A program made the translations under genes and the position numbers. Positions 45,106 to 54,391 of a stretch of 64,000 nucleotides of DNA are shown piece by piece. Below the pieces are notes generated by a model. The model saw only the letters and a list, made by a program, of their open reading frames with translations, searched no databases and had not been told where the DNA came from. This stretch comes from Calothrix sp. 336/3 (GTDB taxonomy: Bacteria; Cyanobacteriota; Cyanobacteriia; Cyanobacteriales; Nostocaceae): the NCBI RefSeq assembly GCF_000734895.2, contig NZ_CP011382.1, forward strand, positions 1,714,700 through 1,778,699, read 5' to 3'. Positions within the stretch are counted from its first letter, which is position 1. Each line of letters begins with the position of its first letter.

Positions 45106-45282
45106 ATGGTGGAGTGGCAATTGAATCCAACCAAACATCACTCATCCGACCATGATCAATTACTTGAGCAGGCTAACTATTTATTAACCCGAAAGTTTCC
45201 GTCTATCAGCCAAAGCAATCCAGTCAAATTAAGCATTACAGATAATTTAGTCATAATATCAAGAACTTTGTCCGGGGAATAG
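45106..45282 (+). CDS. Possible small hypothetical protein
   Basis: A 58-residue frame (MVEWQLNPTKHHSSDHDQLL...) with a normal-looking polar composition and an end in 'ITDNLVIISRTLSGE'. AAGGCG lies just before the ATG. No family is recognised. It is within a 980-base gap (44978-45957) that otherwise has no firm gene; a second frame at 45661-45855 is equally unrecognised. Confidence 0.3.
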   Translation: MVEWQLNPTKHHSSDHDQLLEQANYLLTRKFPSISQSNPVKLSITDNLVIISRTLSGE

Positions 45283-45660
45283 ACGGAATTATTCGGTCTA
45301 TTTACCTAAATTTATACGTAAGTACAAGCTTTTCAGTATATTCCTCGCGGATATCCAGAAATTTTCCGTATAACATCCGAATGAGGTATTAAAACAAGAT
45401 TTAGATTTAAAAGTTGATGCAGTTAACGCGAAGAAATATAAATACGTACCAAAAGTTATTACAAAATATTAAGTTTTTGCAATCATTCAAATATTATATT
45501 GAGTACATCAACTTTTAATTAAATTACTTTACGGCACTGGTTTGCAAATTTGCGATCGCCACAGATACAACCCACTAACCAAATACAGTTTGGCAAAGGC
45601 TGATACGCTCGAACAGCTTTAGGTAATCGTTTCGAGTGGTATTAACAACTTGTTGCATAA

Positions 45661-45855
45661 ATGCGGGATGAACTAGAGGCTGAAAGTATTATTATTTCGT
45701 CCAAACATCAGCAAAATCATCCCCTGAATCAGCAACGCCCAATTACTATACTTATTCATCCTGGACACCCACCCCACAACTTTTTAACTATGTGGGAAAG
45801 CGAAGTGGACTCATCACCCAAAGAGCTTGTTAGGCTTGCAACACTGTCCCAGTGA
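45661..45855 (+). CDS. Unrecognised short ORF
   Basis: A 64-codon frame (MRDELEAESIIISSKHQQNH...) starts at ATG 45661 without a clear ribosome-binding site. It is rich in His, Gln and Pro and ends 'SSPKELVRLATLSQ' just before an IS605-like terminal hairpin at 45868. It does not look like a TnpB C terminus. Either a chance frame or a remnant. Confidence 0.2.
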   Translation: MRDELEAESIIISSKHQQNHPLNQQRPITILIHPGHPPHNFLTMWESEVDSSPKELVRLATLSQ

Positions 45856-45867
45856 CCTTTATACTAA

Positions 45868-45920
45868 AAAGCCGACCTAGAAGGACGGGGCTTTAGACCC
45901 AAATTTTTCGGTAAAGCTTA
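45868..45920 (+). mobile_element. Solo right-end-like hairpin of IS200/IS605 (TnpB) type
   Basis: AAAGCC (45868-45873) pairs with GGCTTT (45889-45894) and is followed by AGACCCAAATTTTTCGGTAA. The order 'CCTAGAAGGACGGGGCTTTA' then 'GACCC' then a T-run and CGGTAA resembles, from memory, the 3' ends of cyanobacterial IS605/TnpB elements. No tnpB gene is found upstream, so it would be a relic. Confidence 0.3.
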
Positions 45921-45957
45921 AGCATGGGGATTTGTGAGGGCGATCGCCTGCTCTATT

Positions 45958-46605
45958 TTACTCCGTGACCGCAATATAAAAACAAACTAGACTATCTTGA
46001 CCTAGCTGCAAGTAATCTCCATCGTTGAGACGGTAGGGCAATCCTGTAGAGAGGGGAATGCCATTTAAATAAGTTCCGTTGCGGCTTTGGTCAATGAGAA
46101 TATAGGCATTTTGATTATAGTCCCAATAAATACGGGCATGAACACGAGAAATTATACCTTCGTGGGCAATACCTGTGAGGTCGATTTCTGGGATGACTTG
46201 GTTTTTTGGCGATCGCCTACCCAAATTTCCCTCATCACCACAAAATGCAATTTCCTTGCCAGAGGTGTGGTGTAACTTCAAAGTGGGACGCTGGGATACT
46301 ACTATGGGTTCTACAGGTAGAACAGTTTGATGATGTGATTGAGAACTAGTCGGATTGAGTTTTGTATATTGAGGTGGTTTGACTACCTGGGGTGTTGGGA
46401 TGACTGGGGATGGTTCAACTACCTGGGGTGTGGGGATGACTGGGGATGGTTCAACTACCTGGGGTTTTGGGATGACTGGGAGACGGGGAGAGACAGCTAC
46501 AGCATTACCCAAAGCTGTGCCACACATGGGACAATCCTTGATATTGTTAGGTAAAACACGATTAAATAACTCACATTGGGAATTAGGGCAACGATTTGCA
46601 GCCAT
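45958..46605 (-). CDS. FHA-domain protein with zinc ribbon and proline-rich repeats
   Basis: A 215-residue protein. Residues 1-35 form a zinc ribbon ('CPNSQCELFNRVLPNNIKDC' then PMCG), residues 45-80 hold three 12-residue VIPTPQVVEPSP-type repeats, and residues 115-213 are an FHA domain ('GNLGRRSPKN', 'ISRVHARIYWDYNQNAYILI', 'SRNGTYLNG'), which binds phosphothreonine. The frame extends upstream to ATG 46638, but MAANRCPNSQCE at 46605 is the usual start in similar proteins. It is divergent from the FHA-MGS fusion gene, and a Ser/Thr kinase gene lies about 10 kb away. Confidence 0.88.
   Translation of the reverse strand: MAANRCPNSQCELFNRVLPNNIKDCPMCGTALGNAVAVSPRLPVIPKPQVVEPSPVIPTPQVVEPSPVIPTPQVVKPPQYTKLNPTSSQSHHQTVLPVEPIVVSQRPTLKLHHTSGKEIAFCGDEGNLGRRSPKNQVIPEIDLTGIAHEGIISRVHARIYWDYNQNAYILIDQSRNGTYLNGIPLSTGLPYRLNDGDYLQLGQDSLVCFYIAVTE
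46377..46484. repeat. In-gene tandem repeat, 3 x 36 bp
   Basis: Three 36-base copies run 46377-46412, 46413-46448 and 46449-46484, differing at a few bases. Each encodes one 12-residue Pro-rich unit of the FHA protein on the minus strand. Copy number could vary between strains. Confidence 0.8.
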
Positions 46606-47112
46606 ATAGATTAGATATGTATCGAGTACTGCTAACAAGTGATTAAGTCAGACTGTTTCGGAAGAGGTTGTTCTTGAGGTGTAGTTATGGGTTCAGCGAA
46701 TTTGGTACTGAAAAGCAAACGCTGATTCTCTTTAGGGTACACCACAAATAGATTTATTGAAGAGTTGGGAATGAAAGAATAATTCTAGAAGGAGAAATAT
46801 AAGGCTTTTGAGAAATTCATCAAGGTTCTGAACACACGGATAAGAATCGATAGGCTAATCTTCTGGTTAAGGGGCTGCCATTTTTCCCATCTAGACTCAA
46901 ATGTAAAATTCCCTTTTTCTCGATAAAATTTGTCTAAACATAAAGTTATGTTAAATATTTTACCGAAATCTTGGTGATTGGCGTAAACCGGAACCATCAA
47001 AAAGTATTTAAATACTATCTTGTCCTTCTACCTATTGGCTGGGAAATTAGTCATTATTGTAGATAGAAGCGAGCTAAGTCTGAAGAGAACTGTCATCACT
47101 GAAGATTTGATT
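46606..47112. other. Intergenic region between the two divergent FHA genes
   Basis: About 500 AT-rich bases with no credible gene; a 71-codon minus-strand frame at 46785 and a TTG-started upstream extension of the plus-strand gene (47020) lack support. It must carry both promoters. Confidence 0.4.
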
Positions 47113-48459
47113 ATGAAAATCAAAGTTCTAAATTCACAAACACTAGGGCAAGTTCAGGAAGTTGACCTAGCTTTAACAATCAAGATAAACGGGGAATGTT
47201 TAATTGGGCGATCGCCTAATTCCGGACTGGTGTTAAACAGTCCCGATGTCAGTCGATTACATGGCAAATTTATCTGGCAAGAGGGGAATTATTACTTTTG
47301 TGACTTAGGTAGCAGAAATGGTTCCATTGTCAACGGCAGACTTTCGGGAACCAATCAAATCCATATCCTGAATGGTGGAGATGTAATTCGTATTGGTGAT
47401 TTTGTCTTAATCGCGGAAGCGATAATCCCAGTGGAAGAGTTCACAGAAACTGCTTACATTAATCCTCAGTCTACTGTTTTCTCTCATACCAGGGAAAATC
47501 CTGTTCCAGAAACCACCAATCAACAACCCGAAGTCTTGAAAAATGCACCAGAAACCTATATTCAACCAGAAGAAATTAATAAATCTACAGAAAAACATAC
47601 TTTCATTCAATTTCCAGATGATTACTCCCTAGCAAGTGAAAATGCTAACTCTTCAGCAGAAATTGCCGCAATTTTCAACCTTGCAAATGATACTCCTGGA
47701 GAAAATACCTATATTCAACCCCATGATATTATTGCATCCAATTCTCCAGAATCAACTTATATTCAACCCTCAGAACCGTTAATTGTCTCCGATGAACTCA
47801 TAAATCAAGGAAATAACTATGGACAAGAATTTATCGATAGTCCCGTTTTTATAGACACGCCTCAACTCAGAGACTTTTCTAATATTTCTGCACCGGAAAA
47901 TGTTCGTGAATTAGCAGAAAAAAATAATTTTATTGAGGAGCAAAATTATGCTTCCGCAGTACCTGATTCTACTCCTGATGATTCCTTGATTAATTCGATT
48001 TACCCCGTTGAAGCTAATACAGAATCGGGAGTTACGATTAAGCTAAATAGTAAAGTCAGAGAAATTATTGCAGACAAGTATATAATTTTCATTGCCCATG
48101 ACGGGAAGCAACGGGAACTCACCGAATTTGTCCGTAAAAATCAAGAGTTTTTCTCTCTTTGTAGAACAATTACCACTCCTAATTTGAGTGAGGTTTTATC
48201 CCAAGAAAGTAAATTTTCGGTTAGCCAAAAATTACCCGCAACAAACGCGGGAGGATACCAAATTGCAGCAGCAATGGTTGCCAATGATGAGGTTTTAGGG
48301 GTGATTTTTCTCCGAGATGTTAGACAAATACAGTCTGGACACGCTAATGAGGAAGCATTCCTGAAGGTATGTAACGTGAATCAGGTTTTATTAGCGACTA
48401 ATGTACCCTCAGCAGTGGCAATTGTCAATTATATTATTGGCGGCATGGGATATAGTTGA
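47113..48459 (+). CDS. FHA domain fused to a methylglyoxal-synthase-like domain
   Basis: A 448-residue fusion. Residues 8-100 are an FHA domain ('LIGRSPNSGLVLNSPDVSRL', 'GSRNGSIVNG'). Residues 105-310 are a disordered linker with repeated T-Y-I-Q-P motifs at 113, 147, 162, 198 and 214. Residues 316-448 look like the MGS fold: 'IIFIAHDGKQRELTEFV', 'AGGYQIAAAMVANDEVLGVI', 'LLATNVPSAVAIV' align with E. coli MgsA. The equivalents of MgsA His19/Asp20 and His98 are kept, but the catalytic Asp71 position is Tyr (near 382) and Asp101 is Glu, so synthase activity is doubtful. The ATG at 47113 gives the FHA strand 1; upstream TTG 47020 adds unlikely sequence. Confidence 0.82.
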   Translation: MKIKVLNSQTLGQVQEVDLALTIKINGECLIGRSPNSGLVLNSPDVSRLHGKFIWQEGNYYFCDLGSRNGSIVNGRLSGTNQIHILNGGDVIRIGDFVLIAEAIIPVEEFTETAYINPQSTVFSHTRENPVPETTNQQPEVLKNAPETYIQPEEINKSTEKHTFIQFPDDYSLASENANSSAEIAAIFNLANDTPGENTYIQPHDIIASNSPESTYIQPSEPLIVSDELINQGNNYGQEFIDSPVFIDTPQLRDFSNISAPENVRELAEKNNFIEEQNYASAVPDSTPDDSLINSIYPVEANTESGVTIKLNSKVREIIADKYIIFIAHDGKQRELTEFVRKNQEFFSLCRTITTPNLSEVLSQESKFSVSQKLPATNAGGYQIAAAMVANDEVLGVIFLRDVRQIQSGHANEEAFLKVCNVNQVLLATNVPSAVAIVNYIIGGMGYS

Positions 48460-48801
48460 GAGAATTACCCCAAAATCACGGAACATCAACTCTTAACTGA
48501 TAGTCCGGGTGGGATATTTCTATATCTCACTCATTTCCAATATGTTGTTATCTCGACTTTATCCATTTTTATGAAACCCAAAATCCGACGCTGAAACCAT
48601 TGCAAGACAATAGTTTGAGTTTTTGGAATTGAGCGAAAATCTGTGACAGAGAAAAAGTATTTTCCAAAAAAATAGGATTTTTGCCCCATAAGGAAAGCTA
48701 AGTTCTTAATTTGGGATAAAGTCAAGCTTAAATCCGAAATTGCTATCAGCTTTCATGTATTTAATAACTAGATAAAAATTTATTTAATAATCTAGTTTTT
48801 T
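48460..48801. other. Intergenic region, about 340 bases
   Basis: AT-rich; no ORF of note except a poor 64-codon minus frame. A promoter for the small membrane protein at 48802 is expected. Confidence 0.4.
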
Positions 48802-49050
48802 ATGCCAGACAATCTTAATCAACTTGCACCGAAATCAACCAAGATGCTTCCTAAGTTAATGGGATATAGCATAATTGTTATCGCTGTATTTATCGCAGCT
48901 TTTCCCAAGTTGTATGAGATAAAAACTAAAGCTGGTATTGATATCTCACCAGGAAGACATGCAGGAACTTTTTTTGAGAAGCATTCTGGGGGAATCTTTA
49001 AATGTGAGTGGTTGTACCCCTATCACTGTGACGAGATTAGAAATAGGTAA
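48802..49050 (+). CDS. Small single-pass membrane protein, unknown
   Basis: An 82-residue protein with one hydrophobic helix at about 19-37 ('LMGYSIIVIAVFIAAFPKLY') and a C-terminal stretch with two cysteines ('GIFKCEWLYPYHC'). The N terminus is polar and basic, so the tail probably faces the periplasm or lumen. No family is recognised. It is convergent with the GH57 gene, 51 bases apart. Confidence 0.55.
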   Translation: MPDNLNQLAPKSTKMLPKLMGYSIIVIAVFIAAFPKLYEIKTKAGIDISPGRHAGTFFEKHSGGIFKCEWLYPYHCDEIRNR

Positions 49051-49101
49051 TGGATGGTAGGGAAGAGAAAAAACACTTTTTACCCTTCCCCTTATCTGTT
49101 A

Positions 49102-51690
49102 TTACTTACTGCTCACATCAACGGCTAACTTTTGTCCTAATTTCAGCAGTTGACCATATCTCGTGCTATCTTCTCCTTGGGAGATGGCAACTTGTAGTTG
49201 TGGCAATATCTGCTGGTGCAAGCAGTTGTAATATAGTTCTTGGGCACGATCTAAGGAGATACCGATATTTAGCTGATAACTGATATCAATTAATTTGCCT
49301 AAAGATGGGATATCTGCATCAATTTCTACCTGGGGATCATGCAACAACAACCAGAGCGATCGCACTATTATCTGTTCTAATATTTGCTTCCCTTCGGGTA
49401 TGTGTAGTTGACAACGTAGGTGTTTTGCTTCTGTGGCGATCGCCTCTAACTGCACCAGATAATTCACACCTATTTGCCCTTCCGCAATATCCTGTTCTAA
49501 ATTACGCAGTGCTTGCATACACCGATAACCTAGGGCAATTTCCGCAGCTCCCTGCAATTCCTGGGGTGGAGCAATCCCATCACGGTGAAATGCCATTAAG
49601 ACACCGTAATTATCTCGATAGGTTTGAGTATAAAGTTGGTCGAGTCTTGTCAGGGTTTCTTGACTAAGCAAGTGCATCAAGCGATGACGCTCCTCAGCAA
49701 ACAAGTCTTGTAAACTAAAAGCTGTTTCACCAAACAAATCTCTCATCACCAAGATAGTACGAGCAGCACTAGCTTGTTGCAAAGACTCAGAGAGTTTTTC
49801 CTTGAGTTTGCTATAGTTGCGTCTACCAGTAAAGGGTTGAATACAACAATGGAAATCCCAACCCCCTAAATGCAGTACCGCAAAGATTAAATTCTGACTT
49901 TCCCAGGTAATTTCAGATACTAGCTCTAGTTGCCCTATTACCAGAGTCATCGCCCCCATACGTTGCAGGTGGTAATCTGACTGATTAGCCCTGTAACAAT
50001 AAACACGTTTAGACTGAGATTTTGTTCCCTGCCCATGATGAAATAGGGAAGTAATCGCGTGGTGTGCGGCAACCTGTCGAAAACTAATTTGGGCAGTGAG
50101 TACCAATTGGCGATATACTTCTGCACCATCCTTAAAGATATCGATATTACTGGGAGCCTTTGCCAATCGTCTGACAAACTCCGCTTCTAATTGTACCCCT
50201 GCCACATCCCCAGCTAATTCTAAAGCTCGTGCGGCATAACGGAGGATTTGTGTGCCTTCGGGGCGAGAAATTTCTTCAAAAAACCAGCCACAGCTAGTGA
50301 ACATTAGTAGTGCGTGACGCTGCATTTCCAGCAACCGCAGAGCATCTACCTGTTCTTCGGGGGTTAATTTGTGGGTTTGGTGACGGAACAAGAAACTTTG
50401 TACATTTTCGGGAGTGCGATCGCGGATCACATCAATATACTCATCCCTAGCTTGCCACGGGTTTTGGAAGAACAACTGACCATGTTGTGTATAAACATCA
50501 ATCAATTGATCCCGTAGCCAATTTAAAGCATTTCGCAATGGTTTTCGCCATTTTAAATGCCATCCCGGCGCTCCACCACAACCACAATCATCTTGCCAGC
50601 GATCGACACCATGGGCGCAACTCCATGCGGTGACGGGTTTTAATTCCACTTCCCAGGTGGGAGAATGTAAACTCAGATAATGGGCAAAATTAGTTACTTG
50701 CCATCCCCAACGGGGGAATTCTTCCGTAAATGCATAGGCAAGGGTTTTTTCCGTTCCTCCCCTATGATGTCCGAAGGTTTCCCCATCGGTAGCTACGGAG
50801 ATTAACTGAGATGGACGATGATCTCCATGGATTGCGGCTCCAATTCTACCTGCGAGAAAATTGGAACTATTGAGAACATCACTAAAACCCATGTCACGGG
50901 AAATAGGACCATCATAAAAGAAGATATCTATATATTTTTCCTGTCCAGAGTCTGGCAGATAACAGCGATAGGGACGGGTGGGATCAATTTGACTGCCACC
51001 AACTTCTAGCCATTCCGGTTGGGGATCATGTTCACTGGCAAAGGGACGACAGCGTTGTGCTTGGGAGGGAGCCAGAATAATAAAGCGGATATCTTCGGCG
51101 ATTAACGCTGCTAAGGTTGCATAGTCTACTGCGGTTTCCGCTAACCACATTCCTTCGGGATCACGTCCGAAACGGGAACGGAAGTCTGCTTTACCCCAAC
51201 GAATCTGCGTATATTTGTCCTGCTCATTTGCCAGGGGCATGATGATATGGTTATAAACTTGGGCGATCGCGTTGCCATGTCCATTTAATCGCTCACAGGA
51301 CTGGCGATCGGCTGCCAAAATTCTTTGGTATACTTCCACATCATGGCGTTCTATCCATGACATCAAAGTCGCCCCAATATTAAAGCTCAAATATTCATAG
51401 TTATTAACGATCCCCACCACTTCGCCTTTGTTATTTAACACTCTGGCAAAGGCATTCGGACGATAGCACTCATGGTGAATTCTTTCATTCCAATCATGAA
51501 AAGGCGCTGCTCCTGGTTGTCTTTCAATGGCATCCAAGTAAGGGTTTTCCCTGGGTGGTTGGTAAAAATGACCATGAACAGTTACGTATACACCCGTTGC
51601 TGTCTTCGCGGGATCAGAACTGTGGTGGATATTTTCCGATGATGTCCAACTTGTACCAGTACTAGCTGGTAAATCAGCAGCAGAAGTCAT
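49102..51690 (-). CDS. Glycoside hydrolase family 57 protein with DUF3536
   Basis: An 862-residue protein. Near residue 34-60 'VYVTVHGHFYQPPRENPYLD' is the GH57 opening strand with its catalytic-barrel His-x-His. Further GH57 features are 'WLAETAVDYATLAALIAEDI' and 'ISVATDGETFGHHRGGTEK' (probable catalytic Asp). The C-terminal half is the DUF3536 region typical of this cyanobacterial subgroup. GH57 enzymes act on alpha-glucans as amylases, branching or debranching enzymes; the exact reaction of this subgroup is not settled. The polar N terminus before residue 30 lacks a signal peptide, so it is cytoplasmic. It is monocistronic. Confidence 0.92.
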   Translation of the reverse strand: MTSAADLPASTGTSWTSSENIHHSSDPAKTATGVYVTVHGHFYQPPRENPYLDAIERQPGAAPFHDWNERIHHECYRPNAFARVLNNKGEVVGIVNNYEYLSFNIGATLMSWIERHDVEVYQRILAADRQSCERLNGHGNAIAQVYNHIIMPLANEQDKYTQIRWGKADFRSRFGRDPEGMWLAETAVDYATLAALIAEDIRFIILAPSQAQRCRPFASEHDPQPEWLEVGGSQIDPTRPYRCYLPDSGQEKYIDIFFYDGPISRDMGFSDVLNSSNFLAGRIGAAIHGDHRPSQLISVATDGETFGHHRGGTEKTLAYAFTEEFPRWGWQVTNFAHYLSLHSPTWEVELKPVTAWSCAHGVDRWQDDCGCGGAPGWHLKWRKPLRNALNWLRDQLIDVYTQHGQLFFQNPWQARDEYIDVIRDRTPENVQSFLFRHQTHKLTPEEQVDALRLLEMQRHALLMFTSCGWFFEEISRPEGTQILRYAARALELAGDVAGVQLEAEFVRRLAKAPSNIDIFKDGAEVYRQLVLTAQISFRQVAAHHAITSLFHHGQGTKSQSKRVYCYRANQSDYHLQRMGAMTLVIGQLELVSEITWESQNLIFAVLHLGGWDFHCCIQPFTGRRNYSKLKEKLSESLQQASAARTILVMRDLFGETAFSLQDLFAEERHRLMHLLSQETLTRLDQLYTQTYRDNYGVLMAFHRDGIAPPQELQGAAEIALGYRCMQALRNLEQDIAEGQIGVNYLVQLEAIATEAKHLRCQLHIPEGKQILEQIIVRSLWLLLHDPQVEIDADIPSLGKLIDISYQLNIGISLDRAQELYYNCLHQQILPQLQVAISQGEDSTRYGQLLKLGQKLAVDVSSK

Positions 51691-52992
51691 ATAAACTTAT
51701 CCAAATTCTCAAAAATACTTGCAGTTGTGCCAAAAACAACCGATGGAAACATTGGCGTGAGCAGATGCTGAGTGCTGAGAAAAGATTGCTCCGATGCGTG
51801 CTATCCTAACACCGATATTCTTACTCAGCAGTTGTTACTCCTTACCCAGCACTACTGAATAAAACCTTTTACAATGCTATGACCACAAAAACAGGTCAAG
51901 ATATAACTATGTCAGCAAATGTTTAATTATGTAAAGTTGAAGATTGCTGGTAATTGGTGTTATCGGATAAACATCCTACCATGATATCAACTTACGAAGA
52001 AAAACGTCTTGCCGTTGAATTTCTTTCCTGGCGATCGCCAAAAACTTAACTATATTTTAATATTCTAAACCCTATTTCTCGACTAAGGTTCAAAACCAGC
52101 TTTTAATTTTTGCAAAGACAATTGAAAACAATTTATAAGGTAAATTAAATTAAGTAAATCATCCTTTACTAATTATCATAAATATTCTATTGATACATAT
52201 CCTAGAAGATGAATGCGACCATGGAAAATGAGTATCACCAGATAGAAATGCAAAGGGTGCAACTCCAAAATCCAGAGAACGGGCTAAACCTCAATTTCTC
52301 ACGCCTCTTGATGAAAAGTTCAGAAGCTCTAGGGGCAGGTTTATGAGATATTCGTGAATCATTGAAACATATTTATAAACCGCCCTTACCGTTTTGTGAT
52401 AAATGCGGGTAAAGGTTAATCAACGACTATATACATGCATTCAATAGGATTGCCACGGTTATACCAATTTGAAAAAACAATACGGCACATGGACAAAACC
52501 CCTCCCCAACCCTCCCCGATTTCGGTGGGGTATCTGTCGTAAACATTTTTTGAATCGGTATTATTTCCCAAAAGCAGTAGAATTTCTGAACCATCAAGCC
52601 CCAGGGTTAAGGGTATCCTAGAGTCTGGTTAATCAATTTTAGATTTGAGATTGGCAATTTTGGGTTTAACTTTACCATCCAGGGAACCTCCTAACTCCCT
52701 GCTAGTGAGGGTTTCATCCATCTCCCCTAGGTGGTTTAGTTCCCTAATTCTTAGCAAACAGGATTTTCACCTCTCGGATGTGCCATTAATTTTGCCTAGG
52801 AGGGAAAATAACAACTCAAATAAATTTTCATCTAAAATCTAAAATTGCTAGTTAATAACCTGTCAATTTGGGATTTGGCATTATGGATCACCCCTGGGGG
52901 ATTTTCCACAGAACATACAGGTTGCTGTTTCTACTATCCAAAATCTCAAATCTCAAATCAATCGGCTGAGTACAATTTACAAGAGATCGCGA
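51691..52992. other. Long intergenic region, about 1.3 kb
   Basis: No convincing gene. Frames near 52222 (MENEYHQIEM...) and 52645 are short and lack support; one frame near 52253-52356 reads 'RAKPQFLTPLDEKFRSS', which could be a relic. The stretch contains several degenerate G/C runs (52500-52530, 52671-52720) and a HIP1 octamer-like site. Promoters for GH57 (minus) and the exchanger (plus) must lie at its ends. No tRNA or known RNA motif is seen. Confidence 0.35.
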
Positions 52993-54084
52993 ATGTCAAC
53001 TAAGAATATTATCTTTCTCGTTCTACTACTATTTATTCCTGTTTCCGTCGCTGCTCACTTTTTAGAGTGGGGGGAATTAATCGTTTTTATCACAGCCGGT
53101 TTAGCAATCCTACCTCTTGCAGCCTGGATGGGTGCAGCAACAGAGGAAATCGCCGTTGTTGTTGGTCCCACCTTGGGAGGTTTACTCAATGCCACTTTTG
53201 GCAACGCCACAGAATTAATCATTGCCTTAGTTGCTTTGAAAGCAGGATTAGTCGATGTTGTCAAAGCCAGTATTACAGGTTCAATTATTGGTAACTTATT
53301 ACTAGTCATGGGTTTATCCATGCTATTGGGTGGCTTGCGCTTCAAAGAGCAGACATTTCAACCCATTGTGGCACGGGTGAATGCAGCTGCCATGAATTTA
53401 GCAGTCATTGCCATTCTCTTACCCACTGCCATGAATTACACTTCCCAAGGGATTGGTGAGGAGACACTGCAAAACCTTTCCCTAGCAGTGGCAGTGATTT
53501 TAATTTTTGTCTATGCCCTAACTCTGTTATTTTCCATGAAAACTCACGCCTACCTCTATGAAGTAGGTGTCGCAGAAAATGAAGCCGAAGAACTGGCAGC
53601 ACACAAACCCAATGTTTTACTCTGGACTGGAGTTTTACTAGTATGTACCTTGTTCGTTGCTGTGGAGTCTGAGCTATTAGTTGATTCCCTAGAAGTTGCC
53701 ACCTCCCAACTGGGTTTAACTGCACTCTTCACCGGGGTAATTCTGGTTCCGATTATTGGTAACGCTGCGGAACACGCCACCGCTATTACTGTTGCCATGA
53801 AGGATAAAATGGATCTTTCCCTATCCGTTGCTGTCGGTTCGAGTATGCAAATTGCCCTATTTGTCGCACCGGTTCTGGTAATTGCTGGGTGGATATTTCA
53901 CCAACCCATGGATTTAGATTTCAATCCCTTTGAATTAGTTGCTGTTGCTGTTGCTGTCTTAATTGCCAATAGTATCAGCTCTGATGGCAAGTCTAACTGG
54001 CTCGAAGGTACATTATTACTAGCTGCCTATGCTGTATTGGGATTTGCTTTCTACTTCCACCCAGTGATTGAGGGGATGGGATAA
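52993..54084 (+). CDS. cax: Calcium/proton exchanger (CAX family)
   Basis: A 363-residue membrane antiporter with about eleven helices in two inverted halves. Both alpha repeats are clear: 'GNATELIIALVALKAG' near 70-85 and 'GNAAEHATAITVAMKDKM' near 255-272, whose acidic residues bind Ca2+ in the family. An acidic loop ('ENEAEELAAH') separates the halves. It exports Ca2+ in exchange for H+, and in cyanobacteria has been tied to salt tolerance at alkaline pH. The ATG at 52993 precedes helix 1. A strong terminator follows. Confidence 0.95.
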   Translation: MSTKNIIFLVLLLFIPVSVAAHFLEWGELIVFITAGLAILPLAAWMGAATEEIAVVVGPTLGGLLNATFGNATELIIALVALKAGLVDVVKASITGSIIGNLLLVMGLSMLLGGLRFKEQTFQPIVARVNAAAMNLAVIAILLPTAMNYTSQGIGEETLQNLSLAVAVILIFVYALTLLFSMKTHAYLYEVGVAENEAEELAAHKPNVLLWTGVLLVCTLFVAVESELLVDSLEVATSQLGLTALFTGVILVPIIGNAAEHATAITVAMKDKMDLSLSVAVGSSMQIALFVAPVLVIAGWIFHQPMDLDFNPFELVAVAVAVLIANSISSDGKSNWLEGTLLLAAYAVLGFAFYFHPVIEGMG

Positions 54085-54115
54085 GTCAGCAATGTTTTCT
54101 AGAAGTTAGTTCAAG

Positions 54116-54157
54116 AAATCCGGTTTTCCCTCAACATCCCCACAGAAACCGGATTTT
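54116..54157 (+). terminator. Strong Rho-independent terminator after the exchanger gene
   Basis: AAATCCGGTTT (54116-54126) pairs perfectly with AAACCGGATTT (54146-54156) over 11 bases, loop 19, ending in a T-run. It is 32 bases after the stop of the Ca2+/H+ exchanger. Confidence 0.85.
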
Positions 54158-54391
54158 CCCTGGCTGCAATTTCCCTTGGCGATCGCCAAAGCGTCTATAC
54201 TCCTCAAGATAAAGTAGTGAATGGGTAATCACCGCTACAGTTACCTACCAGAAAAGCCACTAGAATTGCCAAGATAATTCCTTTAATAAAAAATAATCTA
54301 CCTATCCGGAGTAAATATCCTAGTGATTATTCCGGAAATTTTGCTATTTTATCTGTCAATAGCAATACAGGTAGAAGTAATATGAATTACA

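Noticed and set aside
46339..46609. Plus-strand frames rich in Trp-Gly repeats
   Set aside because: They are the reverse-strand reading of the 36-bp repeats within the FHA protein gene.
52645..52842. 65-codon plus-strand frame in the long gap before the exchanger gene
   Set aside because: Composition is low-complexity (Ser/Pro/Leu from C-rich repeats) and no ribosome-binding site is present.
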